This document shows positions 51,794 through 60,583 of a DNA stretch of 64,000 nucleotides, piece by piece (the first letter of the stretch is position 1; every line of letters begins with the position of its first letter). Made by a program: the position numbers and the translations under genes. The stretch spans positions 2,170,001-2,234,000 of the forward strand of contig NZ_CP033878.1 of NCBI RefSeq assembly GCF_009690625.1. The letters run 5' to 3'. The notes beneath the pieces are model-generated. The model saw only the letters and a list, made by a program, of their open reading frames with translations, was not told the origin of the DNA and ran no database searches. The DNA comes from Halorhabdus sp. CBA1104 (GTDB taxonomy: Archaea; Halobacteriota; Halobacteria; Halobacteriales; Haloarculaceae).

Positions 51794-53236
51794 ATGGCGC
51801 TAACCGACACGATCGCAGAGTACTTCGAGTTCGACGCCCACGACACGGATTTCAGTACCGAGGCCCTCGCCGGAGCGACGACGTTCCTGGCGATGGCCTA
51901 CATCGTCGTGGTCAATCCGACGATCATCGGGCCGGCAATCATGACCGATCCGCCGGCGGGCTGGGGCCAAGAGCAGGTCCTGCAGGCACTGTCAGTCGTG
52001 ACGATCCTCGCATCGGTCGTCGCGACCGCCGTCATGGCGCTGTATGCAAAGCGGCCGTTCGGGCTGGCACCGGGGATGGGACTCAACGCCTTTTTCGCGT
52101 TCACTGTCGTGCTCGGATTGGGCGTCCCCTGGCAGGTCGCGCTGGCTGCGGTCTTCGTCGAGGGGGTCGTCTTCATCGCGCTCACTGCTATCGGGGCACG
52201 CAAGTACGTAATCAAACTCTTCCCCGAGCCGGTCAAACGCGCAGTCGGAGCCGGGATCGGTGTCTTCCTGCTATTTCTGGGCCTTCAGGAGATGGGCGTC
52301 GTCGTGGCCGACCAGGCAACCGTCGCGACGCTCGGGAACTTCATTGAGGACCCAGTAGCCGTCCTTGCGGTGGCTGGGCTTGCACTGACGCTGTTCCTGT
52401 ACGCCCGCGGGACGAACGGCTCGATCATCATCGGCATCGCGTCGACAGCCGTCTTCGGCTGGCTGCTGACACTGTTGGCGTCGGGCGGAGAGGATACGTT
52501 CGCGCCACCGGGCTACACCGAGTTGCAGAGTCAGGGGGCGGTCGACTATCTACTGGACACCCAGTACAATTTCCTCCCGCTAGTCGAGGGGTTCATCGAT
52601 GGGCTGGGACAGATTGCTGAGGATCCCGCCATCTTCGTACTCGTCGTGTTCACGTTCTTCGTCGTCGACTTCTTCGACACCGCCGGCACACTGATCGGCG
52701 TCTCCGGCATCGCCGGATTCCTCGATGAAGACGGCAATCTGCCCGAGATGGACAAGCCACTCATGGCCGACGCAATTGGCACGACAGTGGGCTCGATGAT
52801 GGGAACGTCGACAGTGACGACCTACATCGAATCCTCGACGGGAATCGAAGAGGGGGGCCGCACCGGGTTCACCGCGCTCGTCGTCGGTATCCTGTTCCTT
52901 GTCTCGCTTTTGGTCGTCCCACTGATCTCGCTCATCCCACAATACGCGACGTACATCGCACTCGTCGTCGTCGGGATCATTATGCTCCAGGGCGTGGCTG
53001 ACATCGACTGGAACGACCCCGCCTGGGCAATTTCGAGTGGCCTCACGATCACCGTGATGCCGTTGACCACCTCGATCGCCAACGGGCTCGCAGCCGGGAT
53101 CAGCAGCTACCCGCTGATCAAGACCGCGACCGGTGAACGCGAAGACGTCAAGCTGGGCCAGTGGGTTCTCGCGCTCGTGTTGATCGTCTACTACGTGTTC
53201 TTCTTCCTGATCGACGGGGAGTTCGTGGCGTTCTGA
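51794..53236 (+). CDS. NCS2-family permease, AzgA-type (purine base)
   Basis: 480 residues with about 13 hydrophobic segments. It most likely imports adenine, guanine or hypoxanthine. The AzgA branch of NCS2 is suggested by 'TEALAGATTFLAMAYIVVVN', 'PGMGLNAFFAF' and 'VDFFDTAGTLIGVSG'; the uracil/xanthine branch has a different signature. The ATG at 51794 is preferred to one at 51773. It is preceded by the TATACA-N6-TGTATA palindrome. Next to gfcR and pyrE, it suggests local control of nucleobase supply. Confidence 0.88.
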   Translation: MALTDTIAEYFEFDAHDTDFSTEALAGATTFLAMAYIVVVNPTIIGPAIMTDPPAGWGQEQVLQALSVVTILASVVATAVMALYAKRPFGLAPGMGLNAFFAFTVVLGLGVPWQVALAAVFVEGVVFIALTAIGARKYVIKLFPEPVKRAVGAGIGVFLLFLGLQEMGVVVADQATVATLGNFIEDPVAVLAVAGLALTLFLYARGTNGSIIIGIASTAVFGWLLTLLASGGEDTFAPPGYTELQSQGAVDYLLDTQYNFLPLVEGFIDGLGQIAEDPAIFVLVVFTFFVVDFFDTAGTLIGVSGIAGFLDEDGNLPEMDKPLMADAIGTTVGSMMGTSTVTTYIESSTGIEEGGRTGFTALVVGILFLVSLLVVPLISLIPQYATYIALVVVGIIMLQGVADIDWNDPAWAISSGLTITVMPLTTSIANGLAAGISSYPLIKTATGEREDVKLGQWVLALVLIVYYVFFFLIDGEFVAF

Positions 53237-53335
53237 TCGCCATTCCCGATTTCGCTACGGGCTGTGACGCCGCCAGCTGAACACTGATTGGGACGACCGC
53301 CGGACTCTTTTGAGTCGATCCCATATCGATCGGCG

Positions 53336-53590
53336 ATGGCAGACCTCGAACTGTACGAACTGCAGGGCTGTCCGTACTGTGCGAAAGTCACGAAGAAACT
53401 CGACGAGCTCGGACTGGAGTACGAGTCACACAAGGTCCCATCCAGCAAGAGCGCCCGCGAGGAAGTAAAGGCAGTCAGCGGCCAGACAGGAGTCCCCGTT
53501 TTGGTCGACAACGACAACGGCATCGAAGGGATGCCCGAGAGCGACGATATCGTCGAGTATCTCGAAGAGACCTACGGCAGCGGCGCGTAA
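53336..53590 (+). CDS. glutaredoxin-like protein
   Basis: 84 residues. Thioredoxin-fold reductant with active site 'GCPYCAKV' (Cys12 and Cys15), cis-proline in 'TGVPVLVDN' and a C-terminal 'ESDDIVEYLEETYG'. In haloarchaea, which use gamma-glutamylcysteine rather than glutathione, its reductant is uncertain. A TATA-like TTTTGAG is 27 bp upstream, so it is nearly leaderless. The ATG at 53336 is chosen because the acidic fold begins there. Confidence 0.9.
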   Translation: MADLELYELQGCPYCAKVTKKLDELGLEYESHKVPSSKSAREEVKAVSGQTGVPVLVDNDNGIEGMPESDDIVEYLEETYGSGA

Positions 53591-53635
53591 GGGAGGGTTC
53601 GTCCGAGTCTTTCTGTAGAGAGGGTCGTAGTCGAC

Positions 53636-53971
53636 TCAGTGGGCGGCCGCGTACGCATCGGAACGCGTCAGCAGCGCGACTCCGGCGACGACCAGTGCCA
53701 GCCCGGCAACGGCGGTCGCATCGAGGGATTCCCCGAAGTAGGCAACGCCGACCGTCGCGGTCCCGACGATACCGACGGCCGCCCAGATCGCGTAGACTTG
53801 GCCGATCGGGAGCGCTTCCAGCGCTATCGAGAGGAAATAAAACGAGGCGCTGTACCCAGCGACGACTGCGACGACCGGGAGTGGATTCGTGAAGCCGTCA
53901 GAGAGTTTCAGCGCGGTCGTACCCAGTATTTCCGAGGCGATCGCGACGGCGAGGGCAAAGAACGGTCGCAT
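53636..53971 (-). CDS. small multidrug resistance (SMR) transporter
   Basis: 111 residues with four membrane helices, the standard SMR size. The essential glutamate is Glu14 in 'AIASEILGTTALK'. The conserved 'ALPIGQVYAIWAAVG' and 'FGESLDATAVAGLALV' are present. It exports lipophilic cations or small polar compounds such as guanidinium in exchange for protons. The ATG at 53971 sets the glutamate at its usual position. Convergent with the glutaredoxin gene. Confidence 0.93.
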   Translation of the reverse strand: MRPFFALAVAIASEILGTTALKLSDGFTNPLPVVAVVAGYSASFYFLSIALEALPIGQVYAIWAAVGIVGTATVGVAYFGESLDATAVAGLALVVAGVALLTRSDAYAAAH

Positions 53972-54055
53972 AGTCACTGGACTGCAGGCAGAGAACAAGT
54001 CAGTTTCCAACCCAGGTGGCGTTTCGAGGGCGGTCGTCGACGCGCTCGGTCCGTC

Positions 54056-55432
54056 TCAGAGGTACTCGAAGTCCTGGTCGCTCGTCGAAAAGCCGACGCG
54101 TTCGTGCGCCCAGTCGAAGGGGGCTGTGTCCCGTTTGTCTTCGAGATAGTCGACGATCGTCTCGCCGACGTCACCACCGTAGAGGTTCGGCCCGGTCGCG
54201 ATCTCCTCGCGGACGGCGTCAGTCTCGGCGACGTACTCGATCATGTCCGTGACGTACTCGCCGTCGATCGGTGGGACCAGCAGGTTCGTTTGGGCGTCGA
54301 AGACCGTCTCGGGTCGGTCGGTGTTGAACCGCGCCGTCAGACAGGCCGCCTCGTCGATGTAGTTGAGTTCCTCCTGCATGCTTCCTGAGTCGGTGAACTC
54401 CGCGAAACACTGCCCGGAGGTGAGAAACTCATAGACGTGAGCGTGTTTCTTCCAGAGCCCGGTAAAGAGGAAGTTCTCCCGATTCTCGTCGAGTTCGAGC
54501 AGTTTCTCGCGGTAGCCGTACTCTTTGAGGGCCTGTTCGGTCGCGTGCAGTTCGGCGAAGTTGACGTTGTAGCCAGCCTCGACCAGGCCGATGACGCCCT
54601 CGACGATCGCCTCGAAGCGATCGGGCAAGAGGTTCGCCCGGCGGTGGATGTCCACACGGAGCCAGTCGTCACGTTCCTCCAGAACGGGGTAGATGTCGAA
54701 GATACTCTCTTCGAGGTCGGCATCGGCTTTCATCTCGATGGCGTCGACGACGCTGTTGCCGACGACCGGGATCCGCTCTTGGCCGTCGACTTCAGCCGGA
54801 TACCCTTCGTTTTCGAGGTGTTCGCGGTTGAGTTCGACAGGGGCGAACTGATAGATCGACCCAGCCGAGCCGACGAAGGTGTCGTACTGTTCGGGGAACG
54901 GTTCGGCACGGTTGATCGACCACTCGCCGTTCCACTGGCGTTCGATGAATGCGGCGATATCGTCGTAATCGTCGTAGTCGGGAGACATCCCGCGGAGGCC
55001 AGCCTCGTTGTGGGCGACGGCCTGATTGGTGGCAAAGAGCCACGCCTGAGGGACGATGCCGGCAGCGTGGGTGTCGCCGTGGACGATCGGTAAGACCGTC
55101 GTCTCGGGCCATTGCTCGGCCAGCCGGTCGGTGAGAGCGTCGATGCGGCGATGGACCTGGGCAGTCTTCTCCGAGAGACTCCCACGGATGCCCAGATCGA
55201 CGGCAACGCGGTCCTCGATGCCGTACTCGGCGAGACCGTGGCCAAGCACATCGTCGTAGTGCTGGCCGGTGTGGAGGACAAAACAGGGCATCCCGTGTTC
55301 GCGGGCGGCCGTGACGACAGGGGCCTGTTTGTAGAAATCAGGTTTGGTAGCTGTCACGACGGCGAGGACGAACTCGCCGCTGTCCATCTGGCGGGCGAGA
55401 CGGTCGTCGTAGACCGTCAGCTCCGTTGTCAT
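54056..55432 (-). CDS. UDP-GlcNAc 2-epimerase-like protein (WecB-like)
   Basis: 458 residues, longer than WecB (about 370). The N-terminal 'VVTATKPDFYKQAPVVTAAR' and 'LHTGQHYDDVL' match the epimerase family, with 'HGDTHAAGIVPQAWL' where WecB has its 'VHGDT' signature. 'VVGNSVVDAIEM' and 'VDIHRRANL' are also typical, and the C-terminal nucleotide-binding half carries 'FTDSGSMQEELNYI'. It would make N-acetylmannosamine-type sugars or a related product for glycans. The extra length lies in two insertions. Transcribed alone; the regulator at 55498 is on the same strand, 65 bp upstream. Confidence 0.88.
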   Translation of the reverse strand: MTTELTVYDDRLARQMDSGEFVLAVVTATKPDFYKQAPVVTAAREHGMPCFVLHTGQHYDDVLGHGLAEYGIEDRVAVDLGIRGSLSEKTAQVHRRIDALTDRLAEQWPETTVLPIVHGDTHAAGIVPQAWLFATNQAVAHNEAGLRGMSPDYDDYDDIAAFIERQWNGEWSINRAEPFPEQYDTFVGSAGSIYQFAPVELNREHLENEGYPAEVDGQERIPVVGNSVVDAIEMKADADLEESIFDIYPVLEERDDWLRVDIHRRANLLPDRFEAIVEGVIGLVEAGYNVNFAELHATEQALKEYGYREKLLELDENRENFLFTGLWKKHAHVYEFLTSGQCFAEFTDSGSMQEELNYIDEAACLTARFNTDRPETVFDAQTNLLVPPIDGEYVTDMIEYVAETDAVREEIATGPNLYGGDVGETIVDYLEDKRDTAPFDWAHERVGFSTSDQDFEYL

Positions 55433-55497
55433 AGGATGCTCTGGGAGAAGCAGTGAGTAGTGCGTTCCGGTTTCGACCGGTAGCCTCACTGGCCCGG

Positions 55498-56457
55498 TCA
55501 GGCCGGTTCTTCGCCGCGCTCACGGATCAGATCGCGGAGTTCGTCGGCGTCTTCGATGTCTTCGAGTTCGGCCTCTTCGAGGAGAGCCGTCCCGTCGACG
55601 GCCTCTCGGGTCGCCCGGTCGACGACGTAGACCGCGCGTGTCTCGGTCACGCGACCGACCGAGGACATGATCCGGGCGCGTTTTTCGGCCGTTTCGGTCA
55701 GCTCCGAATGACCAGTCAGCACCCGGTCGCGCCGGCGGTCGTTCTCACTGACCGTCTTGAACGGCGCGCGCGTGGTCGGGTGCACGTCGAACCCGACCCG
55801 GGTCAGGACCGTCATGACGAGTTCGTCTTCGCTTTCGACCTCGGGTTCGTCGGGCATTGGCTCCGTGTCGCGAACGTCCTCGGCCCCCTCCAAGACCGCC
55901 ACCGGCGAGGTCAGCGGCTCGTCGAAGAGATCTTCGAGTTCGGCTGCGACCTCGACGGACGCGTCCATGCCGTCCTCGTACTTCGAGACGGTCCGTCGGG
56001 AGACGCCGAGTTCGTTGGCGAGTTTTCCGAGGCTCATCTCTTCGTCTCTGCGTGCGTCGGCCAAGACGTCACTGTCGATGTTGACGTAGAGGCCGCCGGG
56101 TGCGGCGTAGATCAGCGGCGGGACTTCCTCGACGAACAGATCCATCGCCGTATCCGGGCTCAACACGGGCACGCCGTGCCGGAAGTACACCACGCCGGGC
56201 TTGAGTTCCTCGTCACGCGTCCGGAGCCCGATCACCATCGGGGTCGCCTCCAGATACTCCCCGAGGCGTCGCATCTCCGCGCCCGTCTGGGCGTCGAAGG
56301 CGTCGATATTACCGAGGATCTTCACCAGAACGGTGTCCTTCCCACGGCGGGCCGCGATGTCGAAACTCTTCGGTCGGATCGCACACCGGTCGCTGACGAG
56401 GAAGCCCGCGTCCTCGAGCATGGCTGTGACGTTACTGACCAGTGCCGATCGTGACAT
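55498..56457 (-). CDS. COG1395-type HTH regulator
   Basis: 319 residues. An N-terminal domain (about 1-130) has a fold like a restriction or RecB-type core ('[18 protein letters not shown]'), then an HTH of the XRE kind (about 137-165: '[20 protein letters not shown]') and an acidic C-terminal part. Such archaeal proteins are called putative transcriptional regulators (COG1395). The promoter has AGGTA-N4-TACCT plus AGGTAT within 20 bp of the ATG and over the predicted transcript start, which suggests autoregulation. Possible targets include the epimerase gene just downstream. Confidence 0.88.
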   Translation of the reverse strand: MSRSALVSNVTAMLEDAGFLVSDRCAIRPKSFDIAARRGKDTVLVKILGNIDAFDAQTGAEMRRLGEYLEATPMVIGLRTRDEELKPGVVYFRHGVPVLSPDTAMDLFVEEVPPLIYAAPGGLYVNIDSDVLADARRDEEMSLGKLANELGVSRRTVSKYEDGMDASVEVAAELEDLFDEPLTSPVAVLEGAEDVRDTEPMPDEPEVESEDELVMTVLTRVGFDVHPTTRAPFKTVSENDRRRDRVLTGHSELTETAEKRARIMSSVGRVTETRAVYVVDRATREAVDGTALLEEAELEDIEDADELRDLIRERGEEPA

Positions 56458-56479
56458 AGGTATCGCTACCTAAAGGTAT
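56458..56479. promoter_or_regulatory. operator-like AGGTA-N4-TACCT with extra AGGTAT
   Basis: Inverted repeat at 56458-56471 immediately before the ATG, plus another AGGTAT at 56474-56479. The minus-strand TATA box is at about 56490-56498, so the sites cover the transcript start. Probable autoregulatory site of the 55498-56457 regulator. Confidence 0.5.
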
Positions 56480-56622
56480 GGAGATCGTTCTATAAATGCG
56501 TTGTGCCGTCCGATATACCGCCTTCTGTCGATTCGGCTAACCCGGGCGAACTGTTGTTTCAAATATGTATCGGTTCGATCCCTGTCGAAACCCGTTAGTC
56601 GCCCGCCCGGATAGGACCCGCT

Positions 56623-57891
56623 GTGACGGTCATCGGGATCGACGACACGGACTCCCGACAGCGCGGGATGTGCACGACGTATCTCGCCGCACGGGTCGCC
56701 GATCGGCTGGCCAGTGACTGGCCTGTCAAGCGGCGCCTCCTCGTGCGTCTCAACCCGGCCGTCGAGCACAAAACCCGCGGGAACGCCGCGCTGGCGATTC
56801 ACACGTCGGCCCCACCTGCCGCCGCGCTGGAGGCCGTCGAAACCGACCTCGATCTCGTGGCGAGTGCCGATCCGCGGACGAATCCCGGCGTCGTCGTCAC
56901 ACCGGACGATCCGGACGCGGTCCCCGAAAGGGTCGTCGAATTTTCTCGCGGGGCCGTCCGAAGCCATCACACGATAGCGGACGCTCGCGAACAGATCGGC
57001 GACTACGGGTACGAGACTCGCGAGGGTGGCAACGGGCGTGGCCTGATCGGCGCCCTCGCTGCCGTCGGTGCCTGGCAGGCCCACGATGAGTGGACCGACG
57101 AGTGTATCTCCTACCGCGAACCGGCCCGTCGCGGCACGCCCCGAGACGTCGACGCCGAGTCGGTCTTTGGGGCCGCCGACCGGGCCTATCCCGACGCCTG
57201 GGACACCGTCGATCGCGTCGAGGGCGACCTCGTTTGTGTCCCCCACACCCCCGGGCCGATCCTCCATGGCATCCGTGGTGACGATCGCGCTGTCGTCGAG
57301 GACGTCGCCGAGTCGATCGAGAGCGAGCCAGTCGAACGCCGCTCGCTGTTCGTGACGAATCAGGGAACCGACGCCCACCTGCAAGCAGGGAGCCTCGGGA
57401 CGGTAACAGACGGGCGCGCCTATCGCGTGACGGGCACCGTCGAGACGGCCCCGGAAACGCGGGAAGGCGGGCACGTCTTTCTCGAAGTCGCGGGCGATGA
57501 CAGCAGTGAGCAACTCCAGTGTGCGGCCTTCGAGCCGACCAAGCGCTTCCGGGACCGGGTTCGGAACCTCCGGGTTGGCGATCGGATCACAGCCTGTGGA
57601 GAAGTCGCCGACGGAACGCTCAAACTGGAGAAATTCGCCGTCCGAGACCTCGAAAAGACCGAACTGGTCACCCCCACCTGCCCGAGTTGTGGCCGATCGA
57701 TGGAGAGTGCCGGCCGCGACCAGGGGTATCGCTGCCGGGATTGTACGACGAGCAGGGACGGCAAAACGGAGCGTCGCCTCGATCGGGACCTCGAAGTCGG
57801 CTGGTACGAGGTCCCACCGGTCGCTCGCCGCCACATCGCGAAACCGCTGGTCCGGGGCGGGTTCGACGCGCCGACCCATCCCGAGCGCTGA
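56623..57891 (+). CDS. tiaS: tRNA(Ile2) agmatinylcytidine synthetase TiaS
   Basis: 422 residues from a GTG. Modifies C34 of tRNA-Ile(CAU) to agmatidine so that it reads AUA. The N-terminal 'IGIDDTDSRQRGMCTTYLA' is diagnostic. The ATP-binding and kinase-like region follows, with 'GGNGRGLIGALAAVGAW'. An OB-fold segment is near 275-340, and a zinc ribbon 'CPSCGRSMESAG' to 'YRCRDC' is at the C-terminus. This is the complete archaeal architecture. Confidence 0.94.
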   Translation: MTVIGIDDTDSRQRGMCTTYLAARVADRLASDWPVKRRLLVRLNPAVEHKTRGNAALAIHTSAPPAAALEAVETDLDLVASADPRTNPGVVVTPDDPDAVPERVVEFSRGAVRSHHTIADAREQIGDYGYETREGGNGRGLIGALAAVGAWQAHDEWTDECISYREPARRGTPRDVDAESVFGAADRAYPDAWDTVDRVEGDLVCVPHTPGPILHGIRGDDRAVVEDVAESIESEPVERRSLFVTNQGTDAHLQAGSLGTVTDGRAYRVTGTVETAPETREGGHVFLEVAGDDSSEQLQCAAFEPTKRFRDRVRNLRVGDRITACGEVADGTLKLEKFAVRDLEKTELVTPTCPSCGRSMESAGRDQGYRCRDCTTSRDGKTERRLDRDLEVGWYEVPPVARRHIAKPLVRGGFDAPTHPER

Positions 57892-57984
57892 GAGCCCAGT
57901 GACGAGACTGCGTGGGCCACCTGTAGCCGATCTACGGCGACAACCGGACCACTGCTTAAGTACGCAGGCTAGTCATACTTACCC

Positions 57985-58971
57985 ATGGAGACGGTCCTGC
58001 TCGGCCCCGAAGCAGTGAAGAGTGTAATCGAGATCGGCGACGTGGTCGACGCCGTCGAGGCGGCCTTCGTCGCCGAGGCCAGCGGGAACGCCCAGATGCC
58101 CGCCAAATCCTACGTCGATCTACCCCAGTATGGCGGGGACTTCCGATCGATGCCGGCCTATCTGGATACGGGCGAGTTCGAGGGGGCGGCCGTCAAGTGG
58201 GTCAACGTCCACCCCGACAACCCCGCCGACCACGACCTGCCGACGGTCATGGGGACGATCGTCTACACCGACCCCGAGACCGGATTCCCGCTGGCGATCC
58301 TGGATGGGACGACGATCACGCGCTTGCGGACCGGCGCAGCAGCGGCCGTCGCCACGAAGTACCTCGCTCGCGAGGACGCGTCGTCGCTCGGCCTCGTCGG
58401 TGCGGGACAACAGGCATACACGCAACTCGCGGCCATCGCGACAGTCAGAGACATCGAGACCGTGATCGTCGCCGACACCGATCGCGCTGCCGTCGAGGCG
58501 TTTCTGGATCGGTTTGGGGATCGCTTCGACGTGCGCGAGGGGACGATCGACGAAGCGGCCGCCTGCGACGTGGTGTCGACGATCACGCCCGTCAGGGACC
58601 CGATCGTCATGGCAGTCGGCGAGCGGACCCACGTCAACGCCATGGGGGCCGACGCAGCCGGAAAACACGAGATCGCCGACGCCGTCCTCGAAGACGCCCG
58701 GCTCGTCATCGACGATTACGAGCAGTGTGTTCACTCCGGGGAACTCAACGTCCCCTACAGCGAGGGCGTCCTGACCGACGACGACATTGGGGCCGAACTC
58801 GGGGCCGTCGTCGCCGGGGAAGTTCCCGGCCGGACGGAAGCCACCGGCGTGACCGTCTTCGACTCGACCGGGCTTGCAATCCAGGACGTCGCAGCGAGCC
58901 ACGTGGCCTACGAGAGTGCACAGGCCGCGGGGCTCGGCGAGGACTATCGGTTGGTCGACACCACGTCCTGA
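57985..58971 (+). CDS. ornithine cyclodeaminase / alanine dehydrogenase family protein
   Basis: 328 residues. NAD(P)-dependent oxidoreductase of the mu-crystallin family. The nucleotide-binding loop 'LGLVGAGQQAYTQLAAI' is at about 133-149; 'KWVNVHPDNPADHDLPTVMG' and 'DGTTITRLRTGAAAAVAT' are the substrate side. Archaeal members include alanine dehydrogenase (Archaeoglobus) and ornithine cyclodeaminase, and sequence alone does not decide. A TATA-like CTTAAG is about 30 bp before the ATG. Confidence 0.88.
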   Translation: METVLLGPEAVKSVIEIGDVVDAVEAAFVAEASGNAQMPAKSYVDLPQYGGDFRSMPAYLDTGEFEGAAVKWVNVHPDNPADHDLPTVMGTIVYTDPETGFPLAILDGTTITRLRTGAAAAVATKYLAREDASSLGLVGAGQQAYTQLAAIATVRDIETVIVADTDRAAVEAFLDRFGDRFDVREGTIDEAAACDVVSTITPVRDPIVMAVGERTHVNAMGADAAGKHEIADAVLEDARLVIDDYEQCVHSGELNVPYSEGVLTDDDIGAELGAVVAGEVPGRTEATGVTVFDSTGLAIQDVAASHVAYESAQAAGLGEDYRLVDTTS

Positions 58972-59008
58972 CTGCTCGCCCAACAGTCCGAACAGGTTTG
59001 CGGTCGTC

Positions 59009-59215
59009 TCAACTCCCCCGGAGTGCACCGAGCCCCTTCGAAACGAGCCATCCCGCGACGACGAACGGCAACAGCGGGAGCAAAATGACGAAAATTGGGG
59101 CAGCGACCATGTAGCCGAAGAAATTCATCTGAGTATCGGGACTGTCCGTCGAGAGAGGCGTCACCGTCCGGAGCGTCTCGACGACAGACTCGGAGTCCCC
59201 ATTGGACGTGCTCAT
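59009..59215 (-). CDS. small membrane protein, 68 residues
   Basis: Starts 'MSTSNGDSESVVETLRTVTP'; one long hydrophobic helix pair covers about 32-60 ('FFGYMVAAPIFVILLPLLPF'). It resembles small haloarchaeal families such as DUF7535, but that assignment is tentative. The ATG at 59215 is preferred; longer frames are basic. Lies between the ornithine-cyclodeaminase homologue and the GH3 fragment, and convergent with the former. Confidence 0.6.
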   Translation of the reverse strand: MSTSNGDSESVVETLRTVTPLSTDSPDTQMNFFGYMVAAPIFVILLPLLPFVVAGWLVSKGLGALRGS

Positions 59216-59292
59216 GGTGGTTCGTACTCGGAGAGAGGGTATAAAACACGCGCCGCCGGCAGTCCGTCGCCGAGTCCAGGCCCAACAGTCCA

Positions 59293-60166
59293 CTATCGCT
59301 CGGTCGTCAGTTCCGTCCGAACGTCCCGCGAGGAGCGAGCGACTTCGATCACGTACTCGCCGGAATCGACCGTCCAGCCCGCCCCCTCGTCGTCCCGGGC
59401 GAATGCGCGGTCGTCGAGGTCGATCGTGACGGTCGTTCGCTCTCCAGCGTCCAGATCGATGGCCGCGAAGCCACCGAGTTCCCGTTCGGGGCGGTCGACG
59501 CCCGCGACAGTCGGCGGGCGAACGTAGGCCTGGACGAGTTCGGTGCCCGCTCGCTCGGCGACGTTCTCGACGGTGACTGTGAGCGTGTCGCCCGCGAGCG
59601 TCGCCTCGACGTACTCGAAGTCCGCATAGGAGTGGCCGTCGCCAAAGGGGAACGTCGGCTCGGCGTCGGCGGCGTCGAAGTGGCGGTAGCCGACGAAGAC
59701 CCCCTCCTCGTAGTGGGCGTTCCCGTCGACGCCCGGGAACCGCTGTTCGTCGGCGGTCGGGTACGTTCCCTCGGATGCAAAGGTGACCGGGAGTCGGCCG
59801 GCGGGATCCCGGTCGCCGTACAGGACCGCAGCGATGGCCTCGCCGTGGGCCTGGCCGGGGTACCAGTTCTCGACGATGGCCGCCACCGCATCGCGCCAGG
59901 GCGTCTCAACCGGCCCGCTCGTGTTGAGCACGACGACCGTCCGGTCGTTGGCCTCGGCGACGGCCTCGATCAGTTCGTCCTGGCGATCGGGCAGTGCGAG
60001 TGACTCCCGATCGAGGGCTTCGGTCGCGACGTCACGAGCGAAGACGACGGCGACGTCGGCCTCGGCCGCCGCGTCCGCCGCGCTCTCGATATCTACGTCG
60101 CCCGCGGGTTCAGCAGACTCGAAATTGCCGGTGAGACTGTCGACCAGCGAGATGCCCTCGACGCGT
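59293..60166 (-). pseudogene. C-terminal fragment of a GH3 beta-glucosidase
   Basis: The frame encodes only the GH3 C-terminal alpha/beta domain ('DVAVVFARDVATEALDRESL', then 'IVENWYPGQAHGEAIAAVLY', then 'DPAGRLPVTF') and the fibronectin-like domain ('TLTVTVENVAERAGTELVQA', 'GGFAAIDLDAGERTTVTIDL'). The N-terminal GH3 barrel with the catalytic nucleophile aspartate is absent. The reading frame appears homologous down to about 60165, after which it reads antisense through methyltransferase sequence to a spurious GTG at 60189. A full enzyme would be near 700 or more residues, so this copy is dead. Confidence 0.85.
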
Positions 60167-60583
60167 GGGGACCTCGGCGACGCACTCACGTTTGCGGACG
60201 ACGACGACTTCGACGGTATCGTTAGCTCCCTCGCACTCGGCTACGTCGAACGGTGGAAAACCCCACTCTCGGAGTTTGCACGGCTCCTCGAATCCGGTGG
60301 CTTTCTCGTCTTCTCCGTGATGCATCCGCTGGACACCTTCCAGGCGGACGAGTCATCGACGTACTACGCGGTCGAAGAACAGACCCACGAGTGGGCCGTG
60401 GACGTTCCGTACGACAGACGGCCGTTCGAAGCGATCATCGACCCACTGTTGGAGGCCGGATTTCGGCTGGATGCAGTCTGCGAACCACAGCCGACCGCAG
60501 CCTTCGAAGAACGGCGGCCGGAGCGCTACGAAACCGAATCCAACGAACCAGTGTTCCTCTGCGTGAAGGCCACCCGTCTGTGA
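60164..60583 (+). pseudogene. C-terminal fragment of a class I SAM methyltransferase
   Basis: The frame reads 'GDLGDALTFADDDDFDGIVS', 'SLALGYVERWKTPLSEFARL' and 'GGFLVFSVMHPLDTF', then 'EPVFLCVKATRL', which fit the second half of a Rossmann-fold SAM methyltransferase (motif post I to the end). The SAM-binding glycine motif and the first 90 or so residues are missing, replaced by antisense GH3 sequence. It begins exactly at the break point of the GH3 fragment and ends one base from leuS on the other strand. No start codon suits it. Confidence 0.8.

Noticed and set aside
59783-60583. A full methyltransferase gene from 59783
   Set aside because: The first 125 codons of that frame are antisense to the GH3 fragment. 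Only the part after about 60164 is methyltransferase-like.
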